Below are positions 1 to 9,183 of a stretch of DNA of 64,000 nucleotides, piece by piece. The position numbers and the translations under genes are program-made. A model generated the notes under the pieces. It was not told where the DNA came from, made no database searches, and saw only the letters and a list, made by a program, of their open reading frames with translations. The DNA is taken from NCBI GenBank assembly GCA_963809385.1, contig CAWEJL010000006.1, positions 248,001 through 312,000 of the forward strand. Reading direction: 5' to 3'. Each line of letters begins with the position of its first letter. Positions within the stretch are counted from its first letter, which is position 1. Origin of the DNA: JAKAIY01 sp963809385 (GTDB lineage Bacteria > Chloroflexota > Ktedonobacteria > Ktedonobacterales > JADMIN01).

Positions 1-263
1 GCGCTGGTACTGGAACCTGGCCGGGGTAATGGCCACGATTGGCGCTATCGGGCTGTTCGTGGGCCTGGTCGTCCCGGCCGTAGGCGCGGCGGCGGCGATC
101 TGGATGGTCGCCTACTTCATCGTCGCGACCTTCACGCACGCTCGTCCGCAACGACATGGCGAATCTTGGCATGCCCATCGTCTTCCTCGTGATCTTCGTT
201 GGGCTGGTCGCGCTGCGGTGGAGCGATGCGACCCCGATTCTGGCTGCGGTTGGCCTGAAGTAA
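1..263 (+). pseudogene. DoxX-like membrane protein, 5'-truncated, frameshifted
   Basis: The left edge cuts this gene. The first frame reads WNLAGVMATIGAIGLFVGLV and on to FIVATFTHA, a hydrophobic double-helix pattern. At about base 140 it leaves frame. Dropping one G there joins it to a second frame reading THLVRNDMANLGMPIVFLVI and ending at a TAA at 261-263. The helix order and the 'ATH' plus polar loop plus last helix resemble DoxX-like small membrane proteins (family knowledge). Whether the extra G is a real mutation or a sequencing error cannot be told here. About 85 residues remain. Confidence 0.55.
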
Positions 264-490
264 ACGCTGGAGTCTCTCGGAGCGCATGCGTGGGCGGTGT
301 TATCGCCGCCCGCGCATGCGCTCCAATCGTATGGCGACACGTGTGGCGCGCAGGATGCGCGGGCGGGATGGCGGGTTGCGCGTGGACGGTTGAATCCACG
401 CGCAACCCGCCCTTTTCGCGTCACGACACGCGACGCAGCCTGGCGCGTTCTACCATGCGTGGGTGCGAGGCGAGCGGGCGGGCGGGGAGG

Positions 491-605
491 ACGCGGCCTT
501 GAGAGGCCGGCGCACGGAACCATGGGCATGTACATACCTCAGGGCACGGCGCGGAAAGGCGGGCCATGTTATGGCCCCGTCACGTGCTCAAGGCCGGGAG
601 CGGCG
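491..605. repeat. Dispersed repeat R1, degenerate copy
   Basis: A GGCCTTGAGAGGCCGGCGCACGG-type arm (split here: GGCCTTGAGAGGCC then GGCGCACGG) is followed about 75 bases later by the inverted form CACGTGCTCAAGGCCGGGAG. It belongs to the R1 family seen at seven or more other intergenic sites in this window. Bases 264-490 show no convincing gene. Confidence 0.6.
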
Positions 606-705
606 GTGGGCCGAAGGCCGGATGAGGCCCCCGCTCCCGCCCCCAACGGTGTACAATAATCGCCACGAGGGGATCGTCTGGAGACATGGCGGAGACGGGA
701 AGCGC

Positions 706-1167
706 ATGCGTGGTGATCTGCTGCTGATGAAGAGCGGGGGCAGCCTGCGGGACCGCATCGTCGCCTGGGGCACGGGCGGGCCGTTTGTGCATGTCGAGGT
801 GGACATGGGCGACGGGACGACGATTGGCTCGCACTCCGAGGATGGCGTGTCGTACCGCCCGTGGCGCTTCCCGGAGCGCGTCGTGGTCGTCCCGCTGAGC
901 GAGCGCGTCCCGGCGGAGCGCATCGAGGCGGGCCTCGCGTGGCTGCTGGGCCAGTTGGGGCATGGGTTTAGCTGGGCGTCCATCGCCGACCACGCGCTGC
1001 CGGAGGCGTGGTCTACGTTCCTGCTGGGGCGCGAGTCGATCTACAACTGCGCCAACCTCGTCGCCCAGTATCTCCAGATCACCGGCGGGCTGGAGCTGCC
1101 CTACGGCAAACGCCCGCCGATGACGCTCTCACCGAACGACATCGCGCGGGCGGAAGGGCTGCTGTAG
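706..1167 (+). CDS. NlpC/P60-like (permuted papain-fold) hydrolase
   Basis: This 153-residue protein has the circularly permuted NlpC/P60 (YiiX-like) pattern. It starts GDLLLMKSGG, has a catalytic-type His at residue 29 (GPFVHVEV), and a Cys at residue 115 (YNCANLVAQ) starting the last helix. Such proteins are cysteine hydrolases acting on amide or thioester bonds; the substrate is unknown here. No signal peptide is visible, so it is probably cytoplasmic. The ATG at 706 was chosen because upstream in-frame sequence runs through an R1 repeat and looks non-coding. No neighbour shares its strand closely, so it is probably a single-gene unit. Confidence 0.75.
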   Translation: MRGDLLLMKSGGSLRDRIVAWGTGGPFVHVEVDMGDGTTIGSHSEDGVSYRPWRFPERVVVVPLSERVPAERIEAGLAWLLGQLGHGFSWASIADHALPEAWSTFLLGRESIYNCANLVAQYLQITGGLELPYGKRPPMTLSPNDIARAEGLL

Positions 1168-1210
1168 CGCGGGGCGGCGCGCCTCGGTCCGCGCTCAGAT
1201 CGCGCAGCTA

Positions 1211-1915
1211 TCACCCTCGCAGAGCGCCCGTATCGCCGTCGTCGCTCTCGGCGTCCCCGCTGACGATGGTGAGCGGCTGCGAGGCGGCCCAGGCGGTTTG
1301 CAGCGCGTTGAGGATGACTTCGGGCGGCTGCGCGCCAGAGACGCCATAGCGCCCATCGATCACGAAAAACGGCACGCCGCTGAATGCCGAGCGCCTCGGC
1401 GCGCGCCTCATCCGCGCGCACCTCCTCGGCGAAGTCGTCGCTCGCCAGCGTGGCGCGCGCTTCACCGGCGTCCAGCCCGGCCTCCGCGACGACCCGCGCC
1501 AGTGTCTCGGCGTCGCCAATCGGCAGCCCATCGGTGAAGTAGGCGCGCATCAGGCGCTCCTTGACGGCGCCTTGCAGCTCCCTTGCTGGCGGCCAGATGG
1601 ATCAGGCGGTGGGCGTCGAACGTATTGCTGGGCTTCGCCTGGTCGAGGTGATAGTCCAGGCCCTCGGCGGCGGCCAGCGCGCTGACGCGCGCGTTCATCT
1701 TCGCGGCCTGCTCAATGGATGACGCCGTACTTGCTCGCGAGCCGCTCGTTGAGCGTGTCCTGGCTGCTCTGGGCCGCGTTGGGGTCAAGCTCGAAGCTGC
1801 GCCAGGTAACGGTGACCGCGTCCCGGTGCGGGAACTGCGCGAGGGCCTTCTCGAACCGGCGCTTGCCGATGTAGCACCAGGGGCAGACGACGTCAGACCA
1901 GATTTCGATCTTCAT
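1211..1915 (-). pseudogene. DsbA-family (FrnE-like) oxidoreductase, three frameshifts
   Basis: The start reads MKIEIWSDVVCPWCYIGKRR, with the CPWC thioredoxin-type active site of FrnE-like DsbA proteins. Reading continues through three frames: up to SKYGVIH (about 1715), then SIEQAAKMNARV to HLAASKG (about 1575), then LMRAYFTDGLPIGD to ALGIQ (about 1385), then FSGVPFFVIDGRYGVSGAQ to a stop at 1211. Joined, the parts make a normal-length family member of about 230 residues with the cis-Pro loop (GVPFFV). Three indels in 700 bases suggest either a dead gene or poor local consensus. It is cytoplasmic by family. Bases 1916-2127 hold no gene. Confidence 0.75.
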
Positions 1916-2127
1916 GATTCAGGCACGTGCTTTCATAAAGGCGGGAACATGCGCGTGACAGTCGCGCGGTATTTCATACTATACAATATGAAGCGTTGGG
2001 CGGCAAAGATGTGGATGGCGTACGAGGCGGCAAATCCGTTCACGATAAAAGAAGCCGCCGCAGCGCAGGGGCCAAGGCGGCGGCAAGGAGGGTTCGCGAT
2101 TACTACGCTAGCATGGGAAGTATGCTA

Positions 2128-2827
2128 TCACGCCAGGACTCCATTATTTTGCGTGGTAACCCAGAGTTTGAGTCTGCCTCCAGGGCAGCCGCCCGGGATT
2201 GAACCGAGCGCAAATGGTCCATTGCCACTTCCGTCAACCGACCCGATACGCTGGGGAACGGGGACGCCATTTGGCCACCAGGTGAAGATCGAGAACCCCT
2301 CGTTCGGGATGCTGGTATGAATGTTTGCGGTAGACACTCGTTCCGTTGGCGAACGTACGATGGGCTGACGGTGACGGTGATTGCGTCACCACCACCGCCA
2401 CCGCCGCCACCACCGCCACCGCCCACCGCCGCCGCAGCCGGTGAGGCAGGGCGTCGCGGTTGGAGCCGGCGTCGCGGTTGGCGCCGGCGTTGGCGAGGGC
2501 TCAGGGGTCTGCGAGGCGGGGATGGGCGCCGCGCCGGGGAGGATCGGCGCCGGCCAGGGGGTGAGGGTCGTCATCGGGAAGGCGATGCCGGTCGGCTGCG
2601 AATTGGGGCCGCTGTTGCGTGATGAACGAGCTATTGTCACCGCCGCTGCCACCGAACGAGCCGCCGATGGCGTTGGCGAAGGTCGCCGAGACGCCGAGGA
2701 CGGCGCACAGGCCTACGATAATGACCAGTCCCGCGCCGCCGCTCCATATGGCGCGAAACTGAGGGTTGGTCTCCCAACTATGCTGGAACCGCTCCAGCAT
2801 GGCATCCAGCCAGCTTGGCCGTCTCAT
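2128..2827 (-). pseudogene. Ktedonobacteria-type single-pass membrane protein, frameshifted
   Basis: It starts MRRPSWLDAMLERFQHSW, followed by one transmembrane helix (GLVIIVGLCAVLGVSATFA, about residues 35-55) and a Gly/Ser stretch. After SSFITQQ (about 2640) the frame shifts into a Pro/Thr linker (SQTPEPSPTPAPTATPAP). A poly-Gly tract at about 2386-2426 follows, then a second shift into VTVSPSYVRQRNECLPQ and a basic/hydrophobic end reading PGGRLKLWVTTQNNGVLA. The layout of membrane anchor, disordered linker, Gly run and small extracellular domain matches proteins I recall from Ktedonobacter. The shifts lie next to low-complexity tracts, where both replication slippage and assembly errors are likely. 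Function unknown. Confidence 0.6.
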
Positions 2828-2988
2828 CCGCCTCGGCCTCTCACTCTCAACCGCATGCTTTCCACCCCCTCTCCGCATTTTGAGAAAGGGCTAGGGCGCG
2901 ACTCAGCGCCAGTCCACAGTATGCCCGCCAGTGGCCCGCCGCGCAACGCTGGTGGCCCACGTGGCCCATGCGGAGGAGGAAAAAGCGA

Positions 2989-3030
2989 CGCCCCCTCTCC
3001 TCGCGGGAGAGGGGGATGGGGGTGAGGTCG
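2989..3030. repeat. Dispersed repeat R3 (hairpin plus GGGTGAGG)
   Basis: CCCCCTCTCCTCGCGGGAG closes a hairpin with its own complement and runs into GGGGGTGAGGTCGCG. It sits just 3' of the membrane gene ending at 3038 on the minus strand, a position where it could act as a terminator. Confidence 0.7.
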
Positions 3031-3037
3031 CGCCTGT

Positions 3038-3805
3038 CTACCGCGCCTTGGCGTAGGCCTCGCGGGGGCGGCCCAGATGCGAGCGGAGCAGCAGCGCCTG
3101 GGCGAAGATCGTGGCGACCGCCGTGTAGACGATGATCTTCTGCCCGATGACGTTGATCTCATCGCCGATGAGCGTCGCGGATGTCGGGCCAAACGTGATC
3201 AGCGTCACGTACCCGGTGAGAACGACGACAAAGGCGACATTCACCCAGAGCAGGGTAGCCGGGATACTCCGTGTGCGCCGGATGGCGGCGATCTCCAGGA
3301 GAACGGCGGCCAGCAGCAGGTAAAACGCTCCTTGCGAAGCTACCAGGTGCTCAGGAAAGAACAGATTGTATGGCGTCAGCCCGACGCCCGCGAAGAAGAC
3401 CGCGGCCAGCAGGCCAAATCCCGTCGCTGCCCGGTTGAGCCGCCTCCCCACGATCGTTGTCGTGTGGGTGGCGAAGTAGCGGGCGAAGGTGACGAAGAAC
3501 GCCGCCGCCCCGCCGCCAACCGCGATCATCGCGCTGGCGAAGAGCAGCATGGACGGGTAGTTCGTAGCGCCCGACTGCGTGCGTGTCCGCCCCAGATCGC
3601 TGAAGAAGTTCACAAAGAACTGGTAGCCGTGGGTGGACGTGATCGGGCCCGTGCCCCCAGGATAGAGAAACATCGCCGCCGTGGTGAAGACGACGAACAG
3701 CGCGCACACAGCGGCGACGATGCCGAAGACGCGCCGGAACCTGGATGTTTCTGGTAACGTTCGATCTGAATCTACAACCCGCACGTGTTCTGTTGTCAAC
3801 GCCAT
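3038..3805 (-). CDS. Six-helix integral membrane protein (DUF998-like)
   Basis: The 255 residues hold about six hydrophobic helices: FGIVAAVCALFVVFTTAAMF, MLLFASAMIAVGGGAAAFFV, GFGLLAAVFFAGVGL, FYLLLAAVLLEIAAI, LLWVNVAFVVVLTGYVTL and IVYTAVATIFAQALLL. Between helices 1 and 2 lies a loop with NFFSDLGRTRT, a pattern of DUF998-type membrane proteins (FFSDLG; recollection). No catalytic motif is recognised. The gene points away from the ABC exporter at 4059, with about 250 bases between them. A short inverted repeat lies 30 bases upstream of its start. Membrane location is secure; function is unknown. Confidence 0.7.
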   Translation of the reverse strand: MALTTEHVRVVDSDRTLPETSRFRRVFGIVAAVCALFVVFTTAAMFLYPGGTGPITSTHGYQFFVNFFSDLGRTRTQSGATNYPSMLLFASAMIAVGGGAAAFFVTFARYFATHTTTIVGRRLNRAATGFGLLAAVFFAGVGLTPYNLFFPEHLVASQGAFYLLLAAVLLEIAAIRRTRSIPATLLWVNVAFVVVLTGYVTLITFGPTSATLIGDEINVIGQKIIVYTAVATIFAQALLLRSHLGRPREAYAKAR

Positions 3806-3835
3806 GAAATCCGTCCGCCTTGCGCACTCTCTGTG

Positions 3836-3854
3836 GTTATGAACTCTACATAAC
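3836..3854. promoter_or_regulatory. Short inverted repeat upstream of the membrane gene
   Basis: GTTATG-aactcta-CATAAC lies in a locally AT-rich stretch, 31 bases upstream of the minus-strand start at 3805 and 205 bases upstream of the ABC exporter. It could be an operator shared by the divergent units. Six-base arms also occur by chance, so confidence is low. Confidence 0.25.
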
Positions 3855-4058
3855 TACGCAATCTTATTGAGTAACATCGCGGGCCCTCGTGTCAACGAGC
3901 GCGCCGTGTTTTCCCGGTGGGAGCGCGCGAAGCGCGGCCAGTGGCGCCGTTGCAAAAGCATGGCTAGGCCGAATGGCTAGTTGAAATATTTGTTCGATAT
4001 AACGTACACTTCTTCCTTGCGCGCTCCGCGCGCCGGAGTCATAAGGGAGAGATGGATC

Positions 4059-5912
4059 ATGGCCAATCGCGAGTTCACCATCTCAGGCGAGTATCACTAC
4101 AACCGGCGCGGGCCGGTCCGCTGGATCGCGTCGCATATCCTGCGCTACAAGCGCTATCTGTTCATCTTCGTCACCGGGACGCTGCTCTCGCAGGTCCTGA
4201 TCGCGCTGCTTCCTACCCTGGCCGGCGCCGCGTTCACAGCGGTCGTCCGCCCGCAGCCCGACCTGGGCGCGCTGGGGATCATCGCGCTGGAAGTTGTCCT
4301 CGTGGTCGCCTTGAACGCCATCACTGGCCCGGCGGGCATCTTCGGCGCCGAGGTCATCGCCCAGCGCATGGAGCGCGACGCCCGCGAGGAGCTGTACCTC
4401 AGCCTGCTGTCCAAGAGCCAGACCTACCACAACCAGCAGCGCGTCGGCGACATCATGGCGCGCGCCACCAACGATGTGCGTCAGCTCAACCCGCTGATGA
4501 ATCCCGGCGTGAGCCTGATTCTCGACTCATCGCTGGCGCTGGTCATTCCCATCATCTTCATCGGCTTCATCAACTGGCAATTGCTGCTCGCGCCGCTGGT
4601 CTTCACGGTGTTCTACATCATCGCCGTGCGCAACTACACCCGCCGCCTGACGCCCGTCACGGCGGAGATGCGGCAGCGGTTCGGCGCGATGAACGCCGGG
4701 CTGGAGGAGACGATCACCGGCATCGAGGTCGTCAAGTCCAGCGCGCAGGAGGCGCAGGAGCGCGAGAAGTTCTTCGAGCACGCGCGCCGCTACCGCGACG
4801 AGTTTGTGCGCAACGGCGAGATTCAGGCGCGCTACCTGCCGTTGCTGCTGGTCTCCATCGCGATTGTCGGCGGCTTCCTCCAGGCGCTGCTGCTGCTCTC
4901 GCGCGGCGAGATCACGCTGGGCCAGCTGATCGCGTTCATGGGGCTGATGGCGCTGCTGCGCTATCCGAGCTTCATCTCGATCTTCACCTTTTCGCTGGTG
5001 CAGCTTGGCGTCGCGGGCGCCAATCGCATCCTGGCCGTCATGCGCGAGGAGACGGAGCTGGACCAGAACAGCGCGGGCTATTCAGCGGACATGCGCGGCG
5101 AGGTGGTCTTCGAGCATGTCAGCTTCGCCTACGCGCCGCAAGGCGGCGAGTCCGCCAGCGGTGATGGGACGGTGGCGCCGCACGCGCTGCGCGATGTCTC
5201 GCTGCGCATCGCGCCGGGGCAGACGGTGGCGATCGTCGGCCAGACGGGGTCGGGCAAGACGACGCTCACCAAGCTGGTCAACCGCACCTACGACGTGACG
5301 GCGGGCCGCGTGCTGGTGGACGGCGTGGACGTGCGCGACTGGAGCCTGGACAGCCTGCGCTCGCAGATCGGCTCCATCGAGCAGGACGTCTTCCTGTTCT
5401 CGCGCTCGATCGCCGGCAACATCGCCTTTGGCCTGGGCGATGACGTCACGCGCGAGCGCGTCATCGAGGCGGCCAAGCAGGCCCAGGCGCACGAGTTCAT
5501 CATGAGCTTCGAGCAGGGCTACGATACAGTGATTGGCGAGCGCGGCGTGACGCTCTCCGGCGGGCAGCGGCAGCGGCTGGCCATCGCCCGCGCGCTGCTG
5601 GTGAACCCGCGCATCCTGGCGCTCGACGACGCCACCAGCGCGATTGACAGCGCGACCGAGGACGCGATCCAGCAGGCGCTGCGGGCGGTGATGGCCGGGC
5701 GGACGACGCTGCTGATCACGCCGCGCCTCTCGCAGATCCGCTGGGCCGACCAGGTGATCGTGCTGCGCGGTGGCGCGCTGGAGGATGCCGGCAGCCACGA
5801 GGAGCTACTGGGCCGCTGCGACCTCTATCGCCGCATCTTCAGCCACTACGACCGCGCGGTCGGCGCGGAGGCGGCGGAGGAGACTGCGGAGGCGGGCGAG
5901 ACGGTGGCGTAG
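4059..5912 (+). CDS. Heterodimeric ABC exporter, subunit with degenerate ATP site
   Basis: This 617-residue half-transporter has an N-terminal six-helix ABC exporter domain (about residues 25-320) followed by a nucleotide-binding domain. Walker A is GQTGSGKTT, the signature LSGGQRQRLAIARAL is intact, but Walker B reads ILALDDATSAID, so the usual catalytic Glu is Asp. The H-loop reads LLITPRLSQ, with Pro where His is expected. These changes are typical of the subunit that donates the non-hydrolysing site in heterodimeric exporters such as TM287/288 or LmrCD. The ATG at 4059 was chosen for AAGGGAGAGA just upstream. The partner follows at 6067. Likely an exporter of lipids, drugs or peptides; substrate unknown. 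Confidence 0.93.
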   Translation: MANREFTISGEYHYNRRGPVRWIASHILRYKRYLFIFVTGTLLSQVLIALLPTLAGAAFTAVVRPQPDLGALGIIALEVVLVVALNAITGPAGIFGAEVIAQRMERDAREELYLSLLSKSQTYHNQQRVGDIMARATNDVRQLNPLMNPGVSLILDSSLALVIPIIFIGFINWQLLLAPLVFTVFYIIAVRNYTRRLTPVTAEMRQRFGAMNAGLEETITGIEVVKSSAQEAQEREKFFEHARRYRDEFVRNGEIQARYLPLLLVSIAIVGGFLQALLLLSRGEITLGQLIAFMGLMALLRYPSFISIFTFSLVQLGVAGANRILAVMREETELDQNSAGYSADMRGEVVFEHVSFAYAPQGGESASGDGTVAPHALRDVSLRIAPGQTVAIVGQTGSGKTTLTKLVNRTYDVTAGRVLVDGVDVRDWSLDSLRSQIGSIEQDVFLFSRSIAGNIAFGLGDDVTRERVIEAAKQAQAHEFIMSFEQGYDTVIGERGVTLSGGQRQRLAIARALLVNPRILALDDATSAIDSATEDAIQQALRAVMAGRTTLLITPRLSQIRWADQVIVLRGGALEDAGSHEELLGRCDLYRRIFSHYDRAVGAEAAEETAEAGETVA

Positions 5913-5917
5913 GGATG

Positions 5918-6052
5918 GGCGCGGCCCTGAAACGGGCGAGGATGGGGTGGCGCGGCCCTGAAGGGCCGGCGCACGGGCGGGGATGGGGGTGTAGCGGGGC
6001 ATTTATGCCCCCGTCGCGTGCCCCGGCCTTTCAAGGCCGGGAGGGGGCACAG
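5918..6052. repeat. Dispersed repeat R1 between the two ABC genes
   Basis: The direct arm CGGCCCTGAAGGGCCGGCGC is followed by GGGGCATTTATGCCCC and the inverted arm CCCCGGCCTTTCAAGGCCGG. The element fills the space between two genes that almost certainly work together, so it is a later insertion or is tolerated inside the transcript. Confidence 0.75.
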
Positions 6053-6066
6053 GGGAGATCACACGC

Positions 6067-7917
6067 ATGGGCTTCGTGCTGGACGGCCTGGACGCGGAGA
6101 CGTATGACCGCACGTATACGGACCGCGCGCTGGTCGGGCGCATCCTGCGCTACTTCAAGCCGCGCGGGCGGACGATGCTGCTCGTCTCGGCGATGACGCT
6201 GCTGGCCTCGCTGCTGGACGCCGCGCTGCCGATCCTGATCTCGAAGGGGATTGACGTCTACTCGTCCTCGCGCGGCGCGATCGCCATCGCCGTGATCGTC
6301 GGCGTCATCCTGCTGGCGGGCGCGCTCTCCTGGGTCTTCAACTTCGTGCGGCAGGCGAACACCGCGCGGGCGGTGGGCGATGTGACGCTGAAGCTGCGCG
6401 AGGACGCCTTCGCCGCCGTGCTGGCGCGCGACATGTCGTTCTACGACGAGTACGCCTCCGGAAAGGTCGTCAGCCGTGTCACCTCCGACACCGAGGACTT
6501 CGCGACGGTCGTGACGCTGAGCCTGAACCTGGTCAGCCAGCTGATGATGGTGCTGATCGTCACGGCGGCGCTGTTCTACGTCAGCCCGTCGCTGGCGCTG
6601 GTGGCGATTAGCATCGCGCCGGTCTGCTTCGCCGTGGCGCTGGCCTTCCGGCGCGTCGCGCGGACGACCACGCAGCGGGCGCGGCGGGCGCTGGCGAGCG
6701 TCAACGCGCTGGTGCAGGAGACGATGAGCGGCATCTCGGTCGCCAAGAGCTTCCGCCAGGAGCGCGCGATCTACGGTGAGTTCGCGGTGGTCAATAAGCG
6801 CGCGTATGCGGTCAACCTGCGGCAGGGGCTGACGTTCAGCGCGATCTTCCCGCTGCTGAACACCATCGCCGGGCTGGGGACGGCGGCGGTGATCTACTTC
6901 GGCGGCCTCCAGGTGGCGTCGCATACGGTGACGCCCGGCGCGTGGTACCTTTTCGTCCAGTCCATCGAGCTGTTCACCTTCCCGCTGACCAGCATCGCTT
7001 CGTTCTGGAGCCAGTTCCAGCAGGGCCTCGGCTCGGCGGAGCGCGTCTTCGCTCTGGTGGACGCGACGCCGCGCGTGCGCCAGGAGGCGAGCGAGCCGGT
7101 GGGGCCGCTGCGCGGCGAGGTCGTCTTCGACCGCGTCAGCTTCGCCTACAATCCCGCCGAACCGGTGCTGAGCGACTTCTCGCTGCGCATTCCGGCGGGG
7201 CAGACGGTGGCGCTGGTGGGCCATACTGGCGCGGGCAAGTCCACGCTCGCTAAGCTGGTGGCGCGGTTCTACGAGTTCCAGGCCGGGCGCATCCTGATCG
7301 ATGGGCGCGACATCCGCACGCTGGATCTGACGGAGTACCGCCGCCAGCTTGGGACCGTCCCGCAGCTGCCGTTCCTCTTCGATGGCACGGTGGCGGACAA
7401 CATCCGCTACGTGCGCCCGGAGGCCAGCGAGGCGGAGGTGGAGGACGCGGCGCGGCGCGTGGGCGGCGGCGACTGGCTGGAGGCGCTGCCCAACGGGCTG
7501 GCGACGCAGGTGGGCGAGCTGGGTCACGGGCTGTCGCTGGGGCAGCGGCAACTGGTGGCGCTGGCGCGGCTGCTGCTGCAGCGCCCGGCGATCCTGGCGC
7601 TGGACGAAGCGACCGCCAGCGTGGACCCGCTGACCGAGGAGCTGATCCAGGAGGGCCTGGATGAGGCGCTGACCGGCCGCACCGCGCTGGTGATCGCCCA
7701 CCGCCTCTCGACCGTCAAGCGCGCCGACCGCATCCTCGTCCTCGACCACGGCCACGTCGTCGAGGAGGGCACGCACGACGAGCTGCTGGCGCGCGGCGGG
7801 CGGTATGCCCAGCTGTACAATACCTTCTTCCGTCACCAGAGCGCGGACTACGTGCCCGGCAGCGGCTTCGTGGCGGTGAGCGCGGCGGTGGTGGCGGAAG
7901 AGGAGGCGACGGCGTAG
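6067..7917 (+). CDS. Heterodimeric ABC exporter, catalytic subunit
   Basis: This 616-residue half-transporter has membrane helices over about residues 30-320 and a C-terminal nucleotide-binding domain. Walker A GHTGAGKST, Walker B LALDEATASVD and the H-loop VIAHRLST are all canonical, but the signature reads LSLGQRQL in place of LSGGQ. The altered signature pairs in the dimer with the degenerate Walker site of the upstream subunit, so the two proteins together give one working and one degenerate ATP site. AGGGGAGA lies upstream of the ATG. The genes are 154 bases apart, separated by an R1 repeat, and are probably one transcript. Confidence 0.93.
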   Translation: MGFVLDGLDAETYDRTYTDRALVGRILRYFKPRGRTMLLVSAMTLLASLLDAALPILISKGIDVYSSSRGAIAIAVIVGVILLAGALSWVFNFVRQANTARAVGDVTLKLREDAFAAVLARDMSFYDEYASGKVVSRVTSDTEDFATVVTLSLNLVSQLMMVLIVTAALFYVSPSLALVAISIAPVCFAVALAFRRVARTTTQRARRALASVNALVQETMSGISVAKSFRQERAIYGEFAVVNKRAYAVNLRQGLTFSAIFPLLNTIAGLGTAAVIYFGGLQVASHTVTPGAWYLFVQSIELFTFPLTSIASFWSQFQQGLGSAERVFALVDATPRVRQEASEPVGPLRGEVVFDRVSFAYNPAEPVLSDFSLRIPAGQTVALVGHTGAGKSTLAKLVARFYEFQAGRILIDGRDIRTLDLTEYRRQLGTVPQLPFLFDGTVADNIRYVRPEASEAEVEDAARRVGGGDWLEALPNGLATQVGELGHGLSLGQRQLVALARLLLQRPAILALDEATASVDPLTEELIQEGLDEALTGRTALVIAHRLSTVKRADRILVLDHGHVVEEGTHDELLARGGRYAQLYNTFFRHQSADYVPGSGFVAVSAAVVAEEEATA

Positions 7918-8051
7918 GGGTCAGTAGCGTGGGCGCAGCGTTTAAAGAAAGGCGGCGCTGCTTCCTGATCCTGATCCTGATCCTGGCTGACTCCGCCCTC
8001 GCTTCACCAAAAGTGCGGAAGACCCCTTCCCTGGACACATACTGGGCGCGG

Positions 8052-8363
8052 TTACGAGTCGCGGCGTAGTAACCGCGCCGGTATTGATGATCCATACAGA
8101 GGCGCCAGCGGGTTTGTACCGTCTGGCGTTCGCAATAACCCTTCAATGATGTACTTTGCGCCATGTGGGGTGATCGCGGCAAGAGCCACTTCGTGCGAAG
8201 CCGCATGCGCGAGCAGCGCATGCCGGAGAAGCTCCCATCGCGCGAGCGTAAAACCAAACGCGGCGAAGAATGCAGCTTTCCCCTCAGAGCGTTCCTTGGA
8301 GAGCAAATAAGCGGGTACTTTTCGCTCTTCGACCAGCGCATTTTGGAGATAGGGCAATCGCAT
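8052..8363 (-). CDS. DUF6883-like small protein
   Basis: These 103 residues read LVEERKVPAYLLSKERSEGK, then AAFFAAFGFTLARWELLRHA and later YIIEGLLRTPDGTNPLAPLY. This order matches the DUF6883 pattern as I recall it, a small domain often found near toxin-like or mobile genes. No catalytic residue is assigned. Its codon use is less GC-rich than its neighbours, which hints at transfer. It stands alone between the ABC operon and an oxidoreductase. Confidence 0.6.
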   Translation of the reverse strand: MRLPYLQNALVEERKVPAYLLSKERSEGKAAFFAAFGFTLARWELLRHALLAHAASHEVALAAITPHGAKYIIEGLLRTPDGTNPLAPLYGSSIPARLLRRDS

Positions 8364-8738
8364 GCCGCATTCCCCCAGCTATCTGTTTCTCCGCTAGGCG
8401 ACTTTGCATTGTAACGCCTTCACAGCTGGCGTCAGTTAGCAACGTGTATCATGCGGCTGGTTCTCCGTCGGACGAGCTTGGATGTGGTTCTCCGCATAGA
8501 AGGGTACGCGCGCGGCTTTGCCATATACAGCGCCCCACACCAGGCGGCATCTACTCGAAGCGACCAACAGGCAGGCTGGCCAGTGGCGTAGGTGAGCGCT
8601 GCTCCATGGCTGCCCGCCGCATCGCGCCCCTACGCCGCCAGGGAAAGCTAGTCGAATGGGCGGGCGCCTGGTGGGCAGGCGCGCGCTATGATCTCCTCTG
8701 GAGGCTGGAGCAGCCTTACGTCACGCGGAGGAGACAAT
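8364..8738. other. Intergenic stretch without a recognisable gene
   Basis: Reading all frames gives only short, stop-rich peptides with no family resemblance. The last bases hold the ribosome site (CGGAGGAGAC) of the next gene. Confidence 0.5.
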
Positions 8739-9146
8739 ATGAGCGGGCCGGGCAACTATAACCAGCAGGTCATCGAGATGTTTCGCGCCAATGGTGGCGT
8801 CGTTTCCGGGCCGAACCGGTTGATCCTGCTCACGACGACGGGCGCGAAGAGCGGGCAGCCACGCACGACGCCAATCGCCTACTCGACCGACGGCGACCGC
8901 CTCGTCATCGCCGCCTCCAAGGGGGGCGCGCCCACTAACCCCGATTGGTATTACAACCTGCTGGCCAACCCCATCGTCACCGTGGAGCTAGGCGCCGAGC
9001 GCTTCCAGGCCCGCGCCAGCGTCGCGGAAGATGGCGAGCGCGAGCGGCTGTACACGCGTCATGCCGAGCTCATGCCGGGATTCGCGGAGTATCTCCAGAA
9101 GACGGAGCGGAAGATTCCCGTCGTGCTGCTGGAGCGGCTTCCCTAG
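8739..9146 (+). CDS. F420/deazaflavin-dependent nitroreductase-family protein (Ddn-like)
   Basis: The 135-residue protein has the split beta-barrel signature of the Ddn family: LILLTTTGAKSGQPRTTPIA near residues 27-46, then DWYYNLLANPIVTVELGAE and a C-terminal IPVVLLERLP. Characterised relatives use reduced cofactor F420 to reduce quinones or nitro compounds. The ATG at 8739 follows CGGAGGAGAC at ideal spacing. Two more family members lie at 18334 and 26587, and a broken copy of this gene lies at about 10.9 kb. Cytoplasmic or membrane-associated; natural substrate unknown. Confidence 0.88.
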   Translation: MSGPGNYNQQVIEMFRANGGVVSGPNRLILLTTTGAKSGQPRTTPIAYSTDGDRLVIAASKGGAPTNPDWYYNLLANPIVTVELGAERFQARASVAEDGERERLYTRHAELMPGFAEYLQKTERKIPVVLLERLP

Positions 9147-9183
9147 CGCATTGCCACCCCGCTCCCGCTCCACTTGCGCGTCG

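Noticed and set aside
6031..7836. 601-residue open frame on the minus strand
   Set aside because: It is the shadow of the ABC exporter gene at 6067-7917. Its composition (Arg/Gln/His-rich) is an artefact of high GC3 on the opposite strand.
7964..7985. CCTGAT tandem repeat
   Set aside because: Only three units and no link to a gene; too short to report as a feature.
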